From NCBI GenBank assembly GCA_964458605.1, contig CAYWLS010000001.1, positions 124,001 to 188,000 of the forward strand: a stretch of 64,000 nucleotides of DNA. The letters run 5' to 3'. Source of the stretch: JBBSNV01 sp964458605 (GTDB lineage: Bacteria > Pseudomonadota > Alphaproteobacteria > Reyranellales > JAQSWP01). The stretch's first letter is position 1; each line of letters opens with the position of its first letter. Positions 8,292 to 16,776 of the stretch are shown here, piece by piece. Position numbers and translations under genes: made by a program. The notes beneath the pieces are model-generated. The model was not told where the DNA came from, made no database searches, and saw only the letters and a list, made by a program, of their open reading frames with translations.

Positions 8292-9449
8292 ATGAAGCTT
8301 GTCATTCCCGCCGAACGTCGTGCCAACGAAACCCGCGTTGCCGCCTCGCCAGAAACCGTCAAGAAGCTGAAGGCGCTGGGCTTCGACATCGTGGTCGAAG
8401 CCGGTGCCGGCAGCGGCGCTTCCTACACCGACCAGGCCTACAAGGATGCCGGCGCCGAGATCGCGCCCGATGCCGCCGCGGCGCTGGGCCAGGCCGATAT
8501 CGTGTTCAAGGTGCAGCGGCCGCTCATGGCGGGCGAGGGCAGCGTCGACGAAGTGGCGCTGCTCAAGCCCGGCACCGTGCTGGTGTGCTCCCTGGGCGCG
8601 CTGTTCAACCGGCCGCTGGTCGATGCGCTGGCCAAGGCCAACGTCACATCGTTCGCCATGGAACTGCTGCCGCGCATCACCCGCGCCCAGTCGATGGACA
8701 TCCTGTCCTCTCAGGCCAACCTGGCCGGCTACAAGGCGGTGGTCGACGCCGCGCAGCATTTCACCCGCGCCTTCCCGATGATGATGACGCCGGCCGGCAC
8801 CGTGCCGCCGGCCCGCGTGCTGGTGATGGGCGTGGGCGTGGCCGGCCTGCAGGCCATCGCCACCGCCAAGCGGCTGGGCGCCATCGTCTCGGCCACCGAC
8901 GTGCGTCCCGCCACCAAGGAGCAGGTGCAGTCCCTGGGCGGCAAGTTCATCGCCGTCGAGGACGAGGAGTTCAAGGCGGCCGAGACCGCCGGCGGCTACG
9001 CCAAGGAGATGAGCAAGGAATACCAGGCCAAGCAGGCGGCGCTGATCGCCGAGACCATCAAGACCCAGGACATCGTCATCACCACCGCGCTGATCCCCGG
9101 CCGCAAGGCGCCGGTGCTGGTCAGCGAGGAGATGGTCAAGACCATGAAGCCGGGCGCCGTGATCCTCGACATGGCGGTGGAGCAGGGCGGCAACTGCCCC
9201 TTGAGCGAGTTCGGCAAGACCGTGGTCAAGCACGGCGTCAATATCATCGGCCCGGCCAACCTGCCCGGCAGCATCGCCACCGACGCCAGCGCGCTGTTCG
9301 CCCGCAACCTGCTGAATTTCATCACGCCGATGATCGACAAGGAGACCAAGGCGCTGAAGATCGACGCCGCGGACGAAGTCGTCAAAGGCACCCTGGTGAC
9401 GCAGAACGGCCAGGTGGTGCATCCGCAACTCGCCGCCGCGGCGGCTTAA
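8292..9449 (+). CDS. pntAA: NAD(P) transhydrogenase subunit alpha, part 1 (NAD-binding dI)
   Basis: NAD(H)-binding, membrane-peripheral subunit of proton-translocating transhydrogenase, which drives NADP+ reduction by NADH using proton motive force. It is 385 residues, the length of the Rhodospirillum rubrum type split subunit. The MKLVIPAERR start, the RAQSMDILSSQANLAGY loop (near 130-145, the RQD-loop region that contacts nicotinamide) and the Rossmann GVGVAGLQA (about 179-187) are all present. It is followed at 18 bases by pntAB and then by pntB, so the operon order is complete. Confidence 0.97.
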   Translation: MKLVIPAERRANETRVAASPETVKKLKALGFDIVVEAGAGSGASYTDQAYKDAGAEIAPDAAAALGQADIVFKVQRPLMAGEGSVDEVALLKPGTVLVCSLGALFNRPLVDALAKANVTSFAMELLPRITRAQSMDILSSQANLAGYKAVVDAAQHFTRAFPMMMTPAGTVPPARVLVMGVGVAGLQAIATAKRLGAIVSATDVRPATKEQVQSLGGKFIAVEDEEFKAAETAGGYAKEMSKEYQAKQAALIAETIKTQDIVITTALIPGRKAPVLVSEEMVKTMKPGAVILDMAVEQGGNCPLSEFGKTVVKHGVNIIGPANLPGSIATDASALFARNLLNFITPMIDKETKALKIDAADEVVKGTLVTQNGQVVHPQLAAAAA

Positions 9450-9467
9450 GCGGCATAAGGGGCAACC

Positions 9468-9863
9468 ATGAACGACATCGTCACCGCATCGGCCGACGGC
9501 TTCGCCGCGACCATCCATCTGGGCTTCGACAACGCCATGCCGGCGATCGGCGCGGCGGCCGGCTCCGGCCACAGCTTCGTGTCGCTGCTCACCATCTTCG
9601 CGCTGGCCTGCTTCGTCGGCTACTACGTGGTGTGGCGCGTCACCCCGGCGCTGCATTCGCCGCTGATGGCGGTGACCAACGCGGTATCCTCGGTGATCAT
9701 CGTCGGCGCCCTGCTGGCGGCCGGGCTGGAAGGCTTCGGCATGGCCAAGATCTTCGGCGCCATCGCCGTGGCCCTGGCCGCGGTCAACATCTTCGGCGGC
9801 TTCATCGTCACCCAGCGCATGCTGTCGATGTTCCGCAAGAAGACGCCGGCCAACAAGAAGTAA
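9468..9863 (+). CDS. pntAB: NAD(P) transhydrogenase subunit alpha, part 2 (membrane)
   Basis: Short membrane subunit of 131 residues that completes domain II of the proton channel. Hydrophobic spans lie at about 38-58, 62-85 and 88-110; FVGYYVVWRVTPALHSPLM and the FGGFIVTQRML turn are family hallmarks. AAGGGG sits ahead of the ATG. The split between pntAA and pntAB is the three-gene form common in alphaproteobacteria, unlike the two-gene enterobacterial form. Confidence 0.96.
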   Translation: MNDIVTASADGFAATIHLGFDNAMPAIGAAAGSGHSFVSLLTIFALACFVGYYVVWRVTPALHSPLMAVTNAVSSVIIVGALLAAGLEGFGMAKIFGAIAVALAAVNIFGGFIVTQRMLSMFRKKTPANKK

Positions 9864-9879
9864 GGGGCGGAAAACAACA

Positions 9880-11283
9880 ATGACCGAAGAATACGCCTCG
9901 TACGGCTACCTGATCGCCGCCATCCTGTTCATCATGGCGCTGCGCGGCTTGAGTTCGCCGGAGACGGCGCGCAAGGGCAATGCATTCGGCATCGTCGGCA
10001 TGGTGATCGCCATCGTCGTCACGGCGCTGACCCCGGGCGTGCTGGATTTCACCCTGATCCTGCCGGCGCTGGTGATCGGCGGTGCCATCGGCACCTTCAT
10101 CGCGCTGCGCATCCAGATGACGGCACTGCCGCAGCTGGTCGCCGCCTTCCACTCGCTGGTCGGCTTGGCGGCGGTATTCGTCGCCGCCGGTGCGTTGTTG
10201 TCGCCGGCCGCTTTCGGCCTGGGCGGCGTCGGGCTGATCCCGCTCAACAACCGCATCGAGATGGGGCTGGGCACCGCGATCGGCGCCATCACCTTCACCG
10301 GCTCGATCGTGGCCTTCGCCAAGCTGCAGGGTCTGGTGACCGGCGCCCCGCTGGTGTTCAAGGGCCAGCATCCGTTCAATGCGCTGCTCGGCATCGTGCT
10401 GATCGCGCTGATCGCCTATTTCGCCGTCGGCGAAAGCCACGGCATCTTCCTGGCGCTGACCGTGGTGTCGCTGGCGCTGGGCTTCCTGCTGATCCTGCCG
10501 ATCGGCGGCGCCGACATGCCGGTGGTGGTGTCGATGCTGAACTCCTATTCCGGCTGGGCGGCGGCCGGCATCGGTTTCACCCTGGCCAACACCGCGCTGA
10601 TCGTCACCGGCGCGCTGGTCGGCTCCTCCGGCGCCATCCTGTCCTACATCATGTGCAAGGGCATGAACCGCTCGATCTTCAACGTCATCCTGGGCGGCTT
10701 CGGCACCGATTCCGGCGCCGCGGCCAAGGGCGGCGCCAAGGAGACGCGCCCTGTGAAGGCCGGCTCGGCCGAGGACGCCGCCTTCCTGATGGAGAACGCC
10801 AGCTCGGTCATCATCGTGCCGGGCTACGGCATGGCGGTGGCCCAGGCGCAGCACGCGCTGCGCGAGATGGCCGACCTGCTGAAGGCCAAGGGCGTGCAGG
10901 TGCGCTACGCCATCCATCCGGTGGCGGGCCGCATGCCGGGCCACATGAACGTGCTGCTGGCCGAGGCCAACGTGCCCTACGACGAGGTGTTCGAACTGGA
11001 CGAGATCAACCGCGATTTCGCCGCCACCGACGTGGCCTTCGTGATCGGCGCCAACGACGTCACCAACCCGGCGGCCAAGACCGATCCGCAAAGCCCGATC
11101 TACGGCATGCCGATCCTCGAGGTCGACAAGGCCAAGACCGTGCTGTTCGTCAAGCGCGGCATGGCGGCGGGCTATGCCGGCGTGGAGAACGAGCTGTTCT
11201 TCCGCGACAACACCATGATGCTGTTCGCCGACGCCAAGGCCATGTGCGAGAACATCGTCAAGGCGCTGGGCAAAGGCCACTAG
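9880..11283 (+). CDS. pntB: NAD(P) transhydrogenase subunit beta
   Basis: Integral membrane subunit (467 residues) with about nine membrane spans in the first 270 residues and a C-terminal NADP(H)-binding domain III. The nucleotide fold motif PGYGMAVAQAQ starts at residue 314, followed by the conserved HPVAGRMPGHMNVLLAEA, IGANDVTNPAA and KRGMAAGYAGVENELFF. It begins 16 bases after pntAB with GGGGCGG ahead, so it is translated from the same message. No clear intrinsic terminator follows. Confidence 0.97.
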   Translation: MTEEYASYGYLIAAILFIMALRGLSSPETARKGNAFGIVGMVIAIVVTALTPGVLDFTLILPALVIGGAIGTFIALRIQMTALPQLVAAFHSLVGLAAVFVAAGALLSPAAFGLGGVGLIPLNNRIEMGLGTAIGAITFTGSIVAFAKLQGLVTGAPLVFKGQHPFNALLGIVLIALIAYFAVGESHGIFLALTVVSLALGFLLILPIGGADMPVVVSMLNSYSGWAAAGIGFTLANTALIVTGALVGSSGAILSYIMCKGMNRSIFNVILGGFGTDSGAAAKGGAKETRPVKAGSAEDAAFLMENASSVIIVPGYGMAVAQAQHALREMADLLKAKGVQVRYAIHPVAGRMPGHMNVLLAEANVPYDEVFELDEINRDFAATDVAFVIGANDVTNPAAKTDPQSPIYGMPILEVDKAKTVLFVKRGMAAGYAGVENELFFRDNTMMLFADAKAMCENIVKALGKGH

Positions 11284-11548
11284 GGTTCGTACTCTAACCG
11301 GCAGGGCAGCCCGGAAGACCGCACAATCCTCGCCGCGGGACAGCGTGTTCGGCCGGCGCGGCGGCCCGCTACCGCATGGCGCGCGCAAGCCTGCGGGCGT
11401 TGCTGCTCCAAGTTATGCGCGTCAGTTATTTTGTGTCAGGCCATCGTCAGGTCGCCCATTCTAACTATATGGCGACAAACGCTTTTTCGGGCGTATTCGA
11501 ACTTGATGGACTTTCCGGCGCGACGGCTGAACAGCCGCGTTATAATTC
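11284..11548. other. Intergenic region upstream of the desaturase locus
   Basis: No gene is visible in these 265 bases. The first part is GC-rich; from about 11410 the sequence is richer in A+T, as expected of a promoter region. A perfect CGGCTG-AA-CAGCCG hairpin (11524-11537) lies 11 bases before the desaturase ATG, where a Shine-Dalgarno sequence would normally be, and no good ribosome binding site is present. The desaturase may therefore be poorly translated or regulated through this leader. Confidence 0.5.
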
Positions 11549-12418
11549 ATGAGCACGACCGTTCAGACTCGTCCCCGCCTGTTCCTGGCCCATTCGGGCT
11601 GGGACATCATCCCGGTGCTGGCCGGGGTGGCCCATCTGGCCTATCTCATTGGCGTCTTCCTGCTGTTCGACCGCCTGCCCTGGTGGGGCGTGATCCTGGC
11701 CGGGCTGGGCTATGCCTATCTGATCGCCTGGAACATCAATTCGGTCTCGCACAACTTCATCCATAACCCATACTTCGTCTCGCCGGCGCTCAATCGCGCC
11801 TACAGCCTGCTGTTGTCGCTGTGCATGGCGTTCTCGCAGGCGATGTACGACTGGGTCCACACCCGTCACCACATCGGCAACATGGACCGGCCCGGACCGG
11901 ACGGCCAGACCATCGATCCGATCTCGATCTATCGCTACGGCCGCAACGGCGAGCCCGAGAACGTCTGGGCCTACACTTTCAAGAGCTATCTGCGCGACGA
12001 CCCGATGTTCATCTGGCGCGCCATCAACAAGAAATCCGCGGCCGATGCGCGGTTTGCCCTGGTCGAGCTGGCGGTGGTCATCGCTGTGGTGGTGGCGGCA
12101 GCGATCCTGAACTGGCGCTTCGTGCTGGCCATGCTGCCGTTCTATTACCTCGGCCACAGCCTGTCCTCGCTCAACGGCTTCTATGAGCACTATCGCGGCA
12201 ATCCGGACCTGCCGATCGCCTGGGGGGTGAGCAATTACGGCTGGCTTTACAACTGGCTATGGCTGAACAACGGCTACCACGCCGAACATCACTTCCGGCC
12301 GCGGCTGCATTGGACGAAAATGAAAAAATTTCATCGGGAGATTGCGCTGCGTCAGCAAGAGGCAAGGGTTCGCGTGATTAATTGGCCCCATCACCTGGGC
12401 TTCTTGGACCGCCACTAA
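11549..12418 (+). CDS. Membrane fatty acid desaturase family protein
   Basis: Di-iron membrane enzyme of 289 residues. The three histidine boxes are H68NFIH72, H104TRHH108 and H244AEHH248, and hydrophobic pairs (about 20-60, 85-103, 165-200) give the usual desaturase topology. It would introduce a double bond or hydroxyl into a fatty acyl or similar lipid chain. It heads a run of eight same-strand genes: the HAD phosphatase starts 31 bases later. The protein is shorter than acyl-lipid desaturases with long tails; the substrate cannot be told. It may belong functionally to the downstream pathway or only be next to it. Confidence 0.85.
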   Translation: MSTTVQTRPRLFLAHSGWDIIPVLAGVAHLAYLIGVFLLFDRLPWWGVILAGLGYAYLIAWNINSVSHNFIHNPYFVSPALNRAYSLLLSLCMAFSQAMYDWVHTRHHIGNMDRPGPDGQTIDPISIYRYGRNGEPENVWAYTFKSYLRDDPMFIWRAINKKSAADARFALVELAVVIAVVVAAAILNWRFVLAMLPFYYLGHSLSSLNGFYEHYRGNPDLPIAWGVSNYGWLYNWLWLNNGYHAEHHFRPRLHWTKMKKFHREIALRQQEARVRVINWPHHLGFLDRH

Positions 12419-12449
12419 GCCGTATTGGCAATTGGGAGTAGCGTTCGGC

Positions 12450-13223
12450 ATGACCGACACCATTCAATATTCAGCCGAACGCCAGGCAGGCCGGGCCGCC
12501 CGGACCTGGTCGGTGGTGTGCGACTTCGACGGCACCATCGCCATCGAGGATTTCGTCGACCGCCTGCTGGAGCGCCATGCCGATCCGGCCTGGCGCGCGG
12601 TCGAAGAGGAATGGAAATCCGGCCGCATCGGTTCGCGCGAGTGCCTTCGCCGCCAGATCGACATGGTGCGCTGCTCGCCCGACCAGTTCGCCCGCCTGGT
12701 CACCGGCATGAAGATCGATTCCGGCTTCGCTTCGTTCGTGGCGCTGTGCCGCCAGAACATGTTGCCGCTGCGCATCGTCAGCGACGGGCTGGACGTGGCG
12801 ATCCGCGCCATCCTGGCGGCGCACGATCTGGACGGATTGGCGATCCATGCCAACCGCCTGGAGCACCGCGCCGACCGGCACATGGGCATCCTGTTTCCCG
12901 AAGCGCGCGAGAACTGCATCGCCGCCAGCGGCATGTGCAAATGCGCCCAGGCCGAAACGGCCGCGCGCGAGGCCATCGCGGTGGCCGGCGCGCCGGTCCA
13001 TACGCTGCTGATCGGCGACGGCGCCTCCGATTTCTGCGCCGCGCGCGCCGCCGATTTCGTCCTCGCCAAGGGATCGCTGGCCCGGTTCTGCACCGAGCAG
13101 AACATCGCCTTCGCCCCGTTCAACGATTTCTTCGACGTCTGCCGCCTTGTGACCGCCCTGCTGGAGGGCGGCATCGTGCCGGCTGTCGCCGATGACGCCA
13201 CGGAGCCGACCACGCATGGATAA
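12450..13223 (+). CDS. HAD-IB phosphatase, MtnX/SerB-like
   Basis: Haloacid dehalogenase-type phosphatase of 257 residues. The nucleophile motif DFDGT is at 25-29, a Ser motif (RIVSDGLD) follows near 109, and motif III/IV (LLIGDGASDFCAARAADFVLAKG) lies near 190-212. The cap region and the spacing resemble the MtnX-type 2,3-diketo-5-methylthiopentyl-1-phosphate phosphatases and phosphoserine phosphatases, but no methionine-salvage gene is nearby. A cysteine pair (MCKC) in the cap is unusual. I start at the ATG at 12450 with GGGAG upstream; a TTG at 12432 is the alternative. The stop lies inside the start of the aminotransferase gene, so the two are translationally coupled. Confidence 0.82.
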   Translation: MTDTIQYSAERQAGRAARTWSVVCDFDGTIAIEDFVDRLLERHADPAWRAVEEEWKSGRIGSRECLRRQIDMVRCSPDQFARLVTGMKIDSGFASFVALCRQNMLPLRIVSDGLDVAIRAILAAHDLDGLAIHANRLEHRADRHMGILFPEARENCIAASGMCKCAQAETAAREAIAVAGAPVHTLLIGDGASDFCAARAADFVLAKGSLARFCTEQNIAFAPFNDFFDVCRLVTALLEGGIVPAVADDATEPTTHG

Positions 13224-14607
13224 CCCGCAAGCCTACAGCGACGAGCAGCAACTGCTGGCCGACGAGGCGCGCTACTGCTCCTTCGGCGACACCGTCCATT
13301 ACACCGATCCGCCCAAGATCTTCGAACGCTGCGAAGGCTCGTTCCTGTACGACGCCGCCAACCGGCCGTTTCTGGATCTGCAGATGTGGTATTCGGCGGT
13401 CAATTTCGGCTACGCCAACAAGCGGCTGAACGACGCGGCCGCGCGGCAGATGAACCGCCTGCCTCAGGTCGCCTCGCAATACCTGCATCGCGAGAAGATC
13501 GAGCTGGCCAAGGCCATCGCGCAGCGGGTCGAGCGCACCTGGGGCATGCAGGGCCGCGTTCATTTCAACGTCGGCGGCAGCCAGTCGGTCGAAGATTCGC
13601 TCAAGCTGGTGCGCAACGCCACCGGCGGCAAGAGCCTGATGTTCGCCTTCGAGGGCGGCTATCACGGCCGCACCCTGGGCGCGACCTCGATCACCTCGTC
13701 CTACCGCTATCGCCGGCGCTACGGCCATTTCTCCGATCGCGCCCAGTTCGTGCCGTTCCCCTATTGCTTCCGCTGTCCCTACGGCAAGCAGCGCAGCGAC
13801 TGCGGCCTCTATTGCGTCGACCAGTTCGCTCGGCTGTTCGACAGCGAATATTACGGCGTGTGGGACCCCAAGGCCGGCACCAGCGAATACGCCGCCTTCT
13901 ACGTCGAGGCGATCCAGGGCACCGGCGGCTACGTCATCCCGCCGCCGGGCTATTTCGAGAAGCTGAAGGAGGTGCTCGAGGCGCGCAAGATCCTGTTGGT
14001 CGACGACGAGATCCAGATGGGCTTCTACCGCGCCGGCAAGTTCTGGGCGCTGGAGAACTTCAACGTCAAGCCCGACATCGTCGTGTTCGGCAAGGCGCTG
14101 ACCAACGGGCTCAATCCGCTGGCCGGCCTATGGGCGCGCGAGGAACTGATCAATCCGCAGCTCTTTCCGCCGGGCTCGACGCATTCGACCTTCTCGAGCA
14201 ACCCGATCGGCACGGCCGTCGGGCTCGAGACCGTGCGCATGCTGCAGGAGGAAGACTACGAGACCATGACCTTCGCCAAGGGCGAGTATCTGCTCAAGGG
14301 GCTGCAGGAGCTGAAGTCGCGCTACCGGATCGTTGGCGACGTCGACGGCATGGGCATGGCGCTGCGCGCGGAGATCTGCACCGAGGACGGCTTCACCCCC
14401 GACAAGGCGATGGTCGACCGCATGGTCGACGAGGCGCTCAAGGGCGATCTCGAGGTCGACGGCAAGCGCTACGGCCTGGTGCTGGATATCGGCGGCTACT
14501 ACAAGAACGTCATCACCCTTGCTCCGGCGCTGACCATCAGCAAGGACGAGATGGACCTGGCCCTGAAGCTGCTCGACAGGCTGTTCCATCGCGTCACCAG
14601 GCATTGA
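13216..14607 (+). CDS. Class III PLP-dependent aminotransferase
   Basis: Fold-type I aminotransferase of 463 residues that transfers the amino group from an omega-amine or amino acid to a keto or aldehyde acceptor. The PLP lysine is K293 in VVFGKALTNG; the DDE motif (VDDEIQMGF) precedes it and STHSTFSSNPIG follows, both class III hallmarks. A four-cysteine cluster, C184-x2-C187-x8-C196-x3-C200, interrupts the domain and could bind a metal; a similar CxxCP insert is known in some GABA-aminotransferase relatives. The ATG overlaps the last 8 bases of the HAD gene. The donor and acceptor are unknown; the adjacent arginase-fold gene suggests a guanidino or polyamine-like compound. Confidence 0.88.
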   Translation: MDNPQAYSDEQQLLADEARYCSFGDTVHYTDPPKIFERCEGSFLYDAANRPFLDLQMWYSAVNFGYANKRLNDAAARQMNRLPQVASQYLHREKIELAKAIAQRVERTWGMQGRVHFNVGGSQSVEDSLKLVRNATGGKSLMFAFEGGYHGRTLGATSITSSYRYRRRYGHFSDRAQFVPFPYCFRCPYGKQRSDCGLYCVDQFARLFDSEYYGVWDPKAGTSEYAAFYVEAIQGTGGYVIPPPGYFEKLKEVLEARKILLVDDEIQMGFYRAGKFWALENFNVKPDIVVFGKALTNGLNPLAGLWAREELINPQLFPPGSTHSTFSSNPIGTAVGLETVRMLQEEDYETMTFAKGEYLLKGLQELKSRYRIVGDVDGMGMALRAEICTEDGFTPDKAMVDRMVDEALKGDLEVDGKRYGLVLDIGGYYKNVITLAPALTISKDEMDLALKLLDRLFHRVTRH

Positions 14608-14609
14608 CG

Positions 14610-15533
14610 GTGCGGGTCAGGCTTCTGGATCTGGATGGCAGCTTGGCGACCCAACCCATCCTCGCGGCGTCTCTCGAGGAGGGATGGGGGCAGCGCGTCG
14701 ACATGCGCGCGATGGCGGACGATCTACGCCTGTGGGCCAAGCGTCCGGCCATGGATGCCGCGCGGCAGGCGCTGCGGGCGGCCGGCGATCCGCCAGGCCA
14801 CGGCACCGTAGTGAATTTCCTGGGCTCCGGCGATTTCCATCACCTCGCCATCCTGCTGATCGAGGCCGCGGTCGAACCGGTGACGGTGCTGCATTTCGAC
14901 AACCACCCCGACTGGGTGCGGTTCGCGCCGGAATTCCACTGCGGCTCCTGGGTCAACCGGGTGCTCGACATGCCCCGTGTGCGCGAGGTCATCACCATCG
15001 GCCCGTGCAGCGACGATCTCAAGCTGCCGCAGTTGAAGGGCGGCAACCTGTCCGCGCTGACGGACGGGCATCTGCAGCTCTACCCGTGGCGCCACGCGCC
15101 TTCCTGGGTGCTGGGCCGTGTCGACCCGGGACCGAGCGGCCGGCGCCAGGGCCGGCACATCTACTGGAACTGCGTCGGCGCCGACTTCTCCTCGTTCCTC
15201 GGCGCGCTGCCGGCCCGGCTTGCCACCGACGCGGTGTGGCTGACCATCGACAAGGACGTGCTGCAGCCGGCCGACGCGCTCACCAACTGGGACCAGGGCG
15301 AGATGCCGCTGAACGCGCTGACCGCGGCGATCGGCGCCATCGGCCGGCACAAGCGCATCGTCGGCGTCGACATTTGCGGCGAATATTCGCCGATCCATCA
15401 CAAAGCCTGGGCCAAGCGCTGGGAGTCGTGGACCGACCAGCCGCGGCGGCGGCCGCACGGCCCGGCGCAGCTGGCCCGCAATCCGCGCGCCAACGCCGCC
15501 TTGCTCGACACGCTGCGGGGGGCGGCGGCATGA
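14610..15533 (+). CDS. Arginase/ureohydrolase-fold protein
   Basis: The 307-residue product keeps the metal-binding signature of the arginase/agmatinase/deacetylase fold in divergent form: GSGDFHH (H77) in place of GGDHS, D97NHPD101 in place of DAHxD, and T-I-D214-K-D216 in place of SxDxD. All six expected manganese ligand positions therefore seem present, so hydrolysis of a guanidinium or amide is plausible. It is not close to arginase or agmatinase proper. The GTG start lies 2 bases after the aminotransferase stop. The end overlaps the next start as ATGA. Confidence 0.8.
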   Translation: MRVRLLDLDGSLATQPILAASLEEGWGQRVDMRAMADDLRLWAKRPAMDAARQALRAAGDPPGHGTVVNFLGSGDFHHLAILLIEAAVEPVTVLHFDNHPDWVRFAPEFHCGSWVNRVLDMPRVREVITIGPCSDDLKLPQLKGGNLSALTDGHLQLYPWRHAPSWVLGRVDPGPSGRRQGRHIYWNCVGADFSSFLGALPARLATDAVWLTIDKDVLQPADALTNWDQGEMPLNALTAAIGAIGRHKRIVGVDICGEYSPIHHKAWAKRWESWTDQPRRRPHGPAQLARNPRANAALLDTLRGAAA

Positions 15534-15898
15534 ACGTGCTGGCGCTGGGCCTGGTGCTGACTTCGCTGGTGCTGGACGTCGCCGGCCAGCTCCTGTTCAA
15601 GATCGGGCTCAACAGGCTCGAAGCCCAGGGCATCGATGCCGGGCGCCATTTCTGGCTGGCGCTGGCACGGTCGCCCTGGCTGATCGGCGGCGTCGCCGCC
15701 TACGCCGTCGAGATTCCGCTGTGGACGGCGGTGCTGGGCTTGCTGCCGCTCAGCGTCGCGTTCCCGATGGCGAGCTTGAGCTATTGTGGCGTGGCGGCGG
15801 CGGCCTATTTCGTGCTGGGCGAGAAGGTTCCGCTCCGGCGCTGGCTGGCGACCGTGCTGATCGCGGCGGGCGTCGCCGTGGTCGCCGGATCGGCTTAG
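15530..15898 (+). CDS. Small EamA/SMR-type four-helix transporter subunit (A)
   Basis: Membrane protein of 122 residues with four hydrophobic helices (about 3-22, 38-58, 65-88, 100-120), the small multidrug resistance/ArnE-like half-transporter layout. The first helix has VLDVAGQLLFKIG, resembling the VAGQL segment of ArnE; the position of the drug-binding Glu14 of EmrE is Asp16 here. Such halves work as dimers. A second subunit of the same type lies 2 kb downstream in the same run of genes, so a heterodimer is likely. The substrate may be the product of this operon or a lipid-linked form of it. Confidence 0.8.
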   Translation: MNVLALGLVLTSLVLDVAGQLLFKIGLNRLEAQGIDAGRHFWLALARSPWLIGGVAAYAVEIPLWTAVLGLLPLSVAFPMASLSYCGVAAAAYFVLGEKVPLRRWLATVLIAAGVAVVAGSA

Positions 15899-15923
15899 CG
15901 GGCGAGTTGCGCAAGGTGGGTCG

Positions 15924-16763
15924 ATGACGGACGCGAGTTTCTTCTATCCGGGTACAAATTCGGCCGGCGTCGTGCTGGTGCACGGCCTGACCGGGACGCC
16001 GACGGAGATGCGCTATGTCGGTCGCGGGCTGAACGAGCGCGGCTACACCGTCTACGCGCCGGTGCTGGCCGGCCATTGCGGCACCGAGGCCGAGCTGCTG
16101 CGCACGGGCTGGCGCGACTGGATGGAAAGCACCGAACGGGCCTGCGACTGGCTGGCCGGCAAGGTCGACCGCCTTTATGTCGCCGGCCTGTCGATGGGCG
16201 CGCTGCTGTCGCTGCAGATGGCGGCGCGACGGCCGCAACAGGTGCGCGGCATCGCGCTCTATTCCACCACGCTGTGGTACGACGGCTGGAGCCTGCCGGT
16301 CGGCGCCTCGCTGCTGCCGATCATTCTGCGGCTCCCCTTCGGCAAGCGTTACCGCTATGTCGAGGCCTTTCCCTACGGCATCAAGAACGAGCGCATCCGC
16401 AAGTTCATCATCGCCAAGATGGAAGCCGGCGACAGCGTCGCCGCCGGGCTGCGCGGCACGCCGGGCCAGTCGCTGGCCGAACTGCTGCAGCTGATCGGCG
16501 GCACCAAGCGGCGCCTGCCCAAGGTCGAGGCGCCGACACTGATCGTGCACGCCGCCAACGACGACGTCACTTCGGTGCGCAACGCCGACTACGTCGCCAA
16601 GCGGCTGCGTTCGCCGGTGCGCCGGGTGTTGCTGGAAGACAGCTACCACATGATCACGATCGACGGCGAACGCGACCGCGTCGCGGCGCTTACCGCCGAA
16701 TTCTTCGATTCCATCCAGGAGCCGCCTGTCTCCGTTCCGGCGCTTCGCGCAGCGGCGTCCTGA
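15924..16763 (+). CDS. Alpha/beta hydrolase, carboxylesterase-like
   Basis: Serine hydrolase of 279 residues similar to small carboxylesterases and monoacylglycerol lipases. The oxyanion segment VLVHGLTGTPTEM is at 18-29, the nucleophile is S90 in GLSMG, the acid is D213 or D214 in HAANDDVTS and the base is H242 in DSYHM. There is no signal peptide, so it acts in the cytoplasm. It starts 25 bases after the small transporter gene and is followed 13 bases later by the acyltransferase-like gene. It may remove an acyl group or act on a thioester intermediate. Confidence 0.85.
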   Translation: MTDASFFYPGTNSAGVVLVHGLTGTPTEMRYVGRGLNERGYTVYAPVLAGHCGTEAELLRTGWRDWMESTERACDWLAGKVDRLYVAGLSMGALLSLQMAARRPQQVRGIALYSTTLWYDGWSLPVGASLLPIILRLPFGKRYRYVEAFPYGIKNERIRKFIIAKMEAGDSVAAGLRGTPGQSLAELLQLIGGTKRRLPKVEAPTLIVHAANDDVTSVRNADYVAKRLRSPVRRVLLEDSYHMITIDGERDRVAALTAEFFDSIQEPPVSVPALRAAAS

Positions 16764-16776
16764 TCTGCGCCGAGCC

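Noticed and set aside
11541..11546. Perfect TATAAT just before the desaturase start codon
   Set aside because: A transcript from it would start at or after the ATG, and no -35 box is at the right distance. Treated as chance or as part of the leader.
13386..15533. 715-codon frame joining the aminotransferase region with the arginase-fold gene
   Set aside because: The first 408 codons are out of frame with the aminotransferase and have no homology. The real gene begins at the GTG at 14610, directly after the aminotransferase stop.
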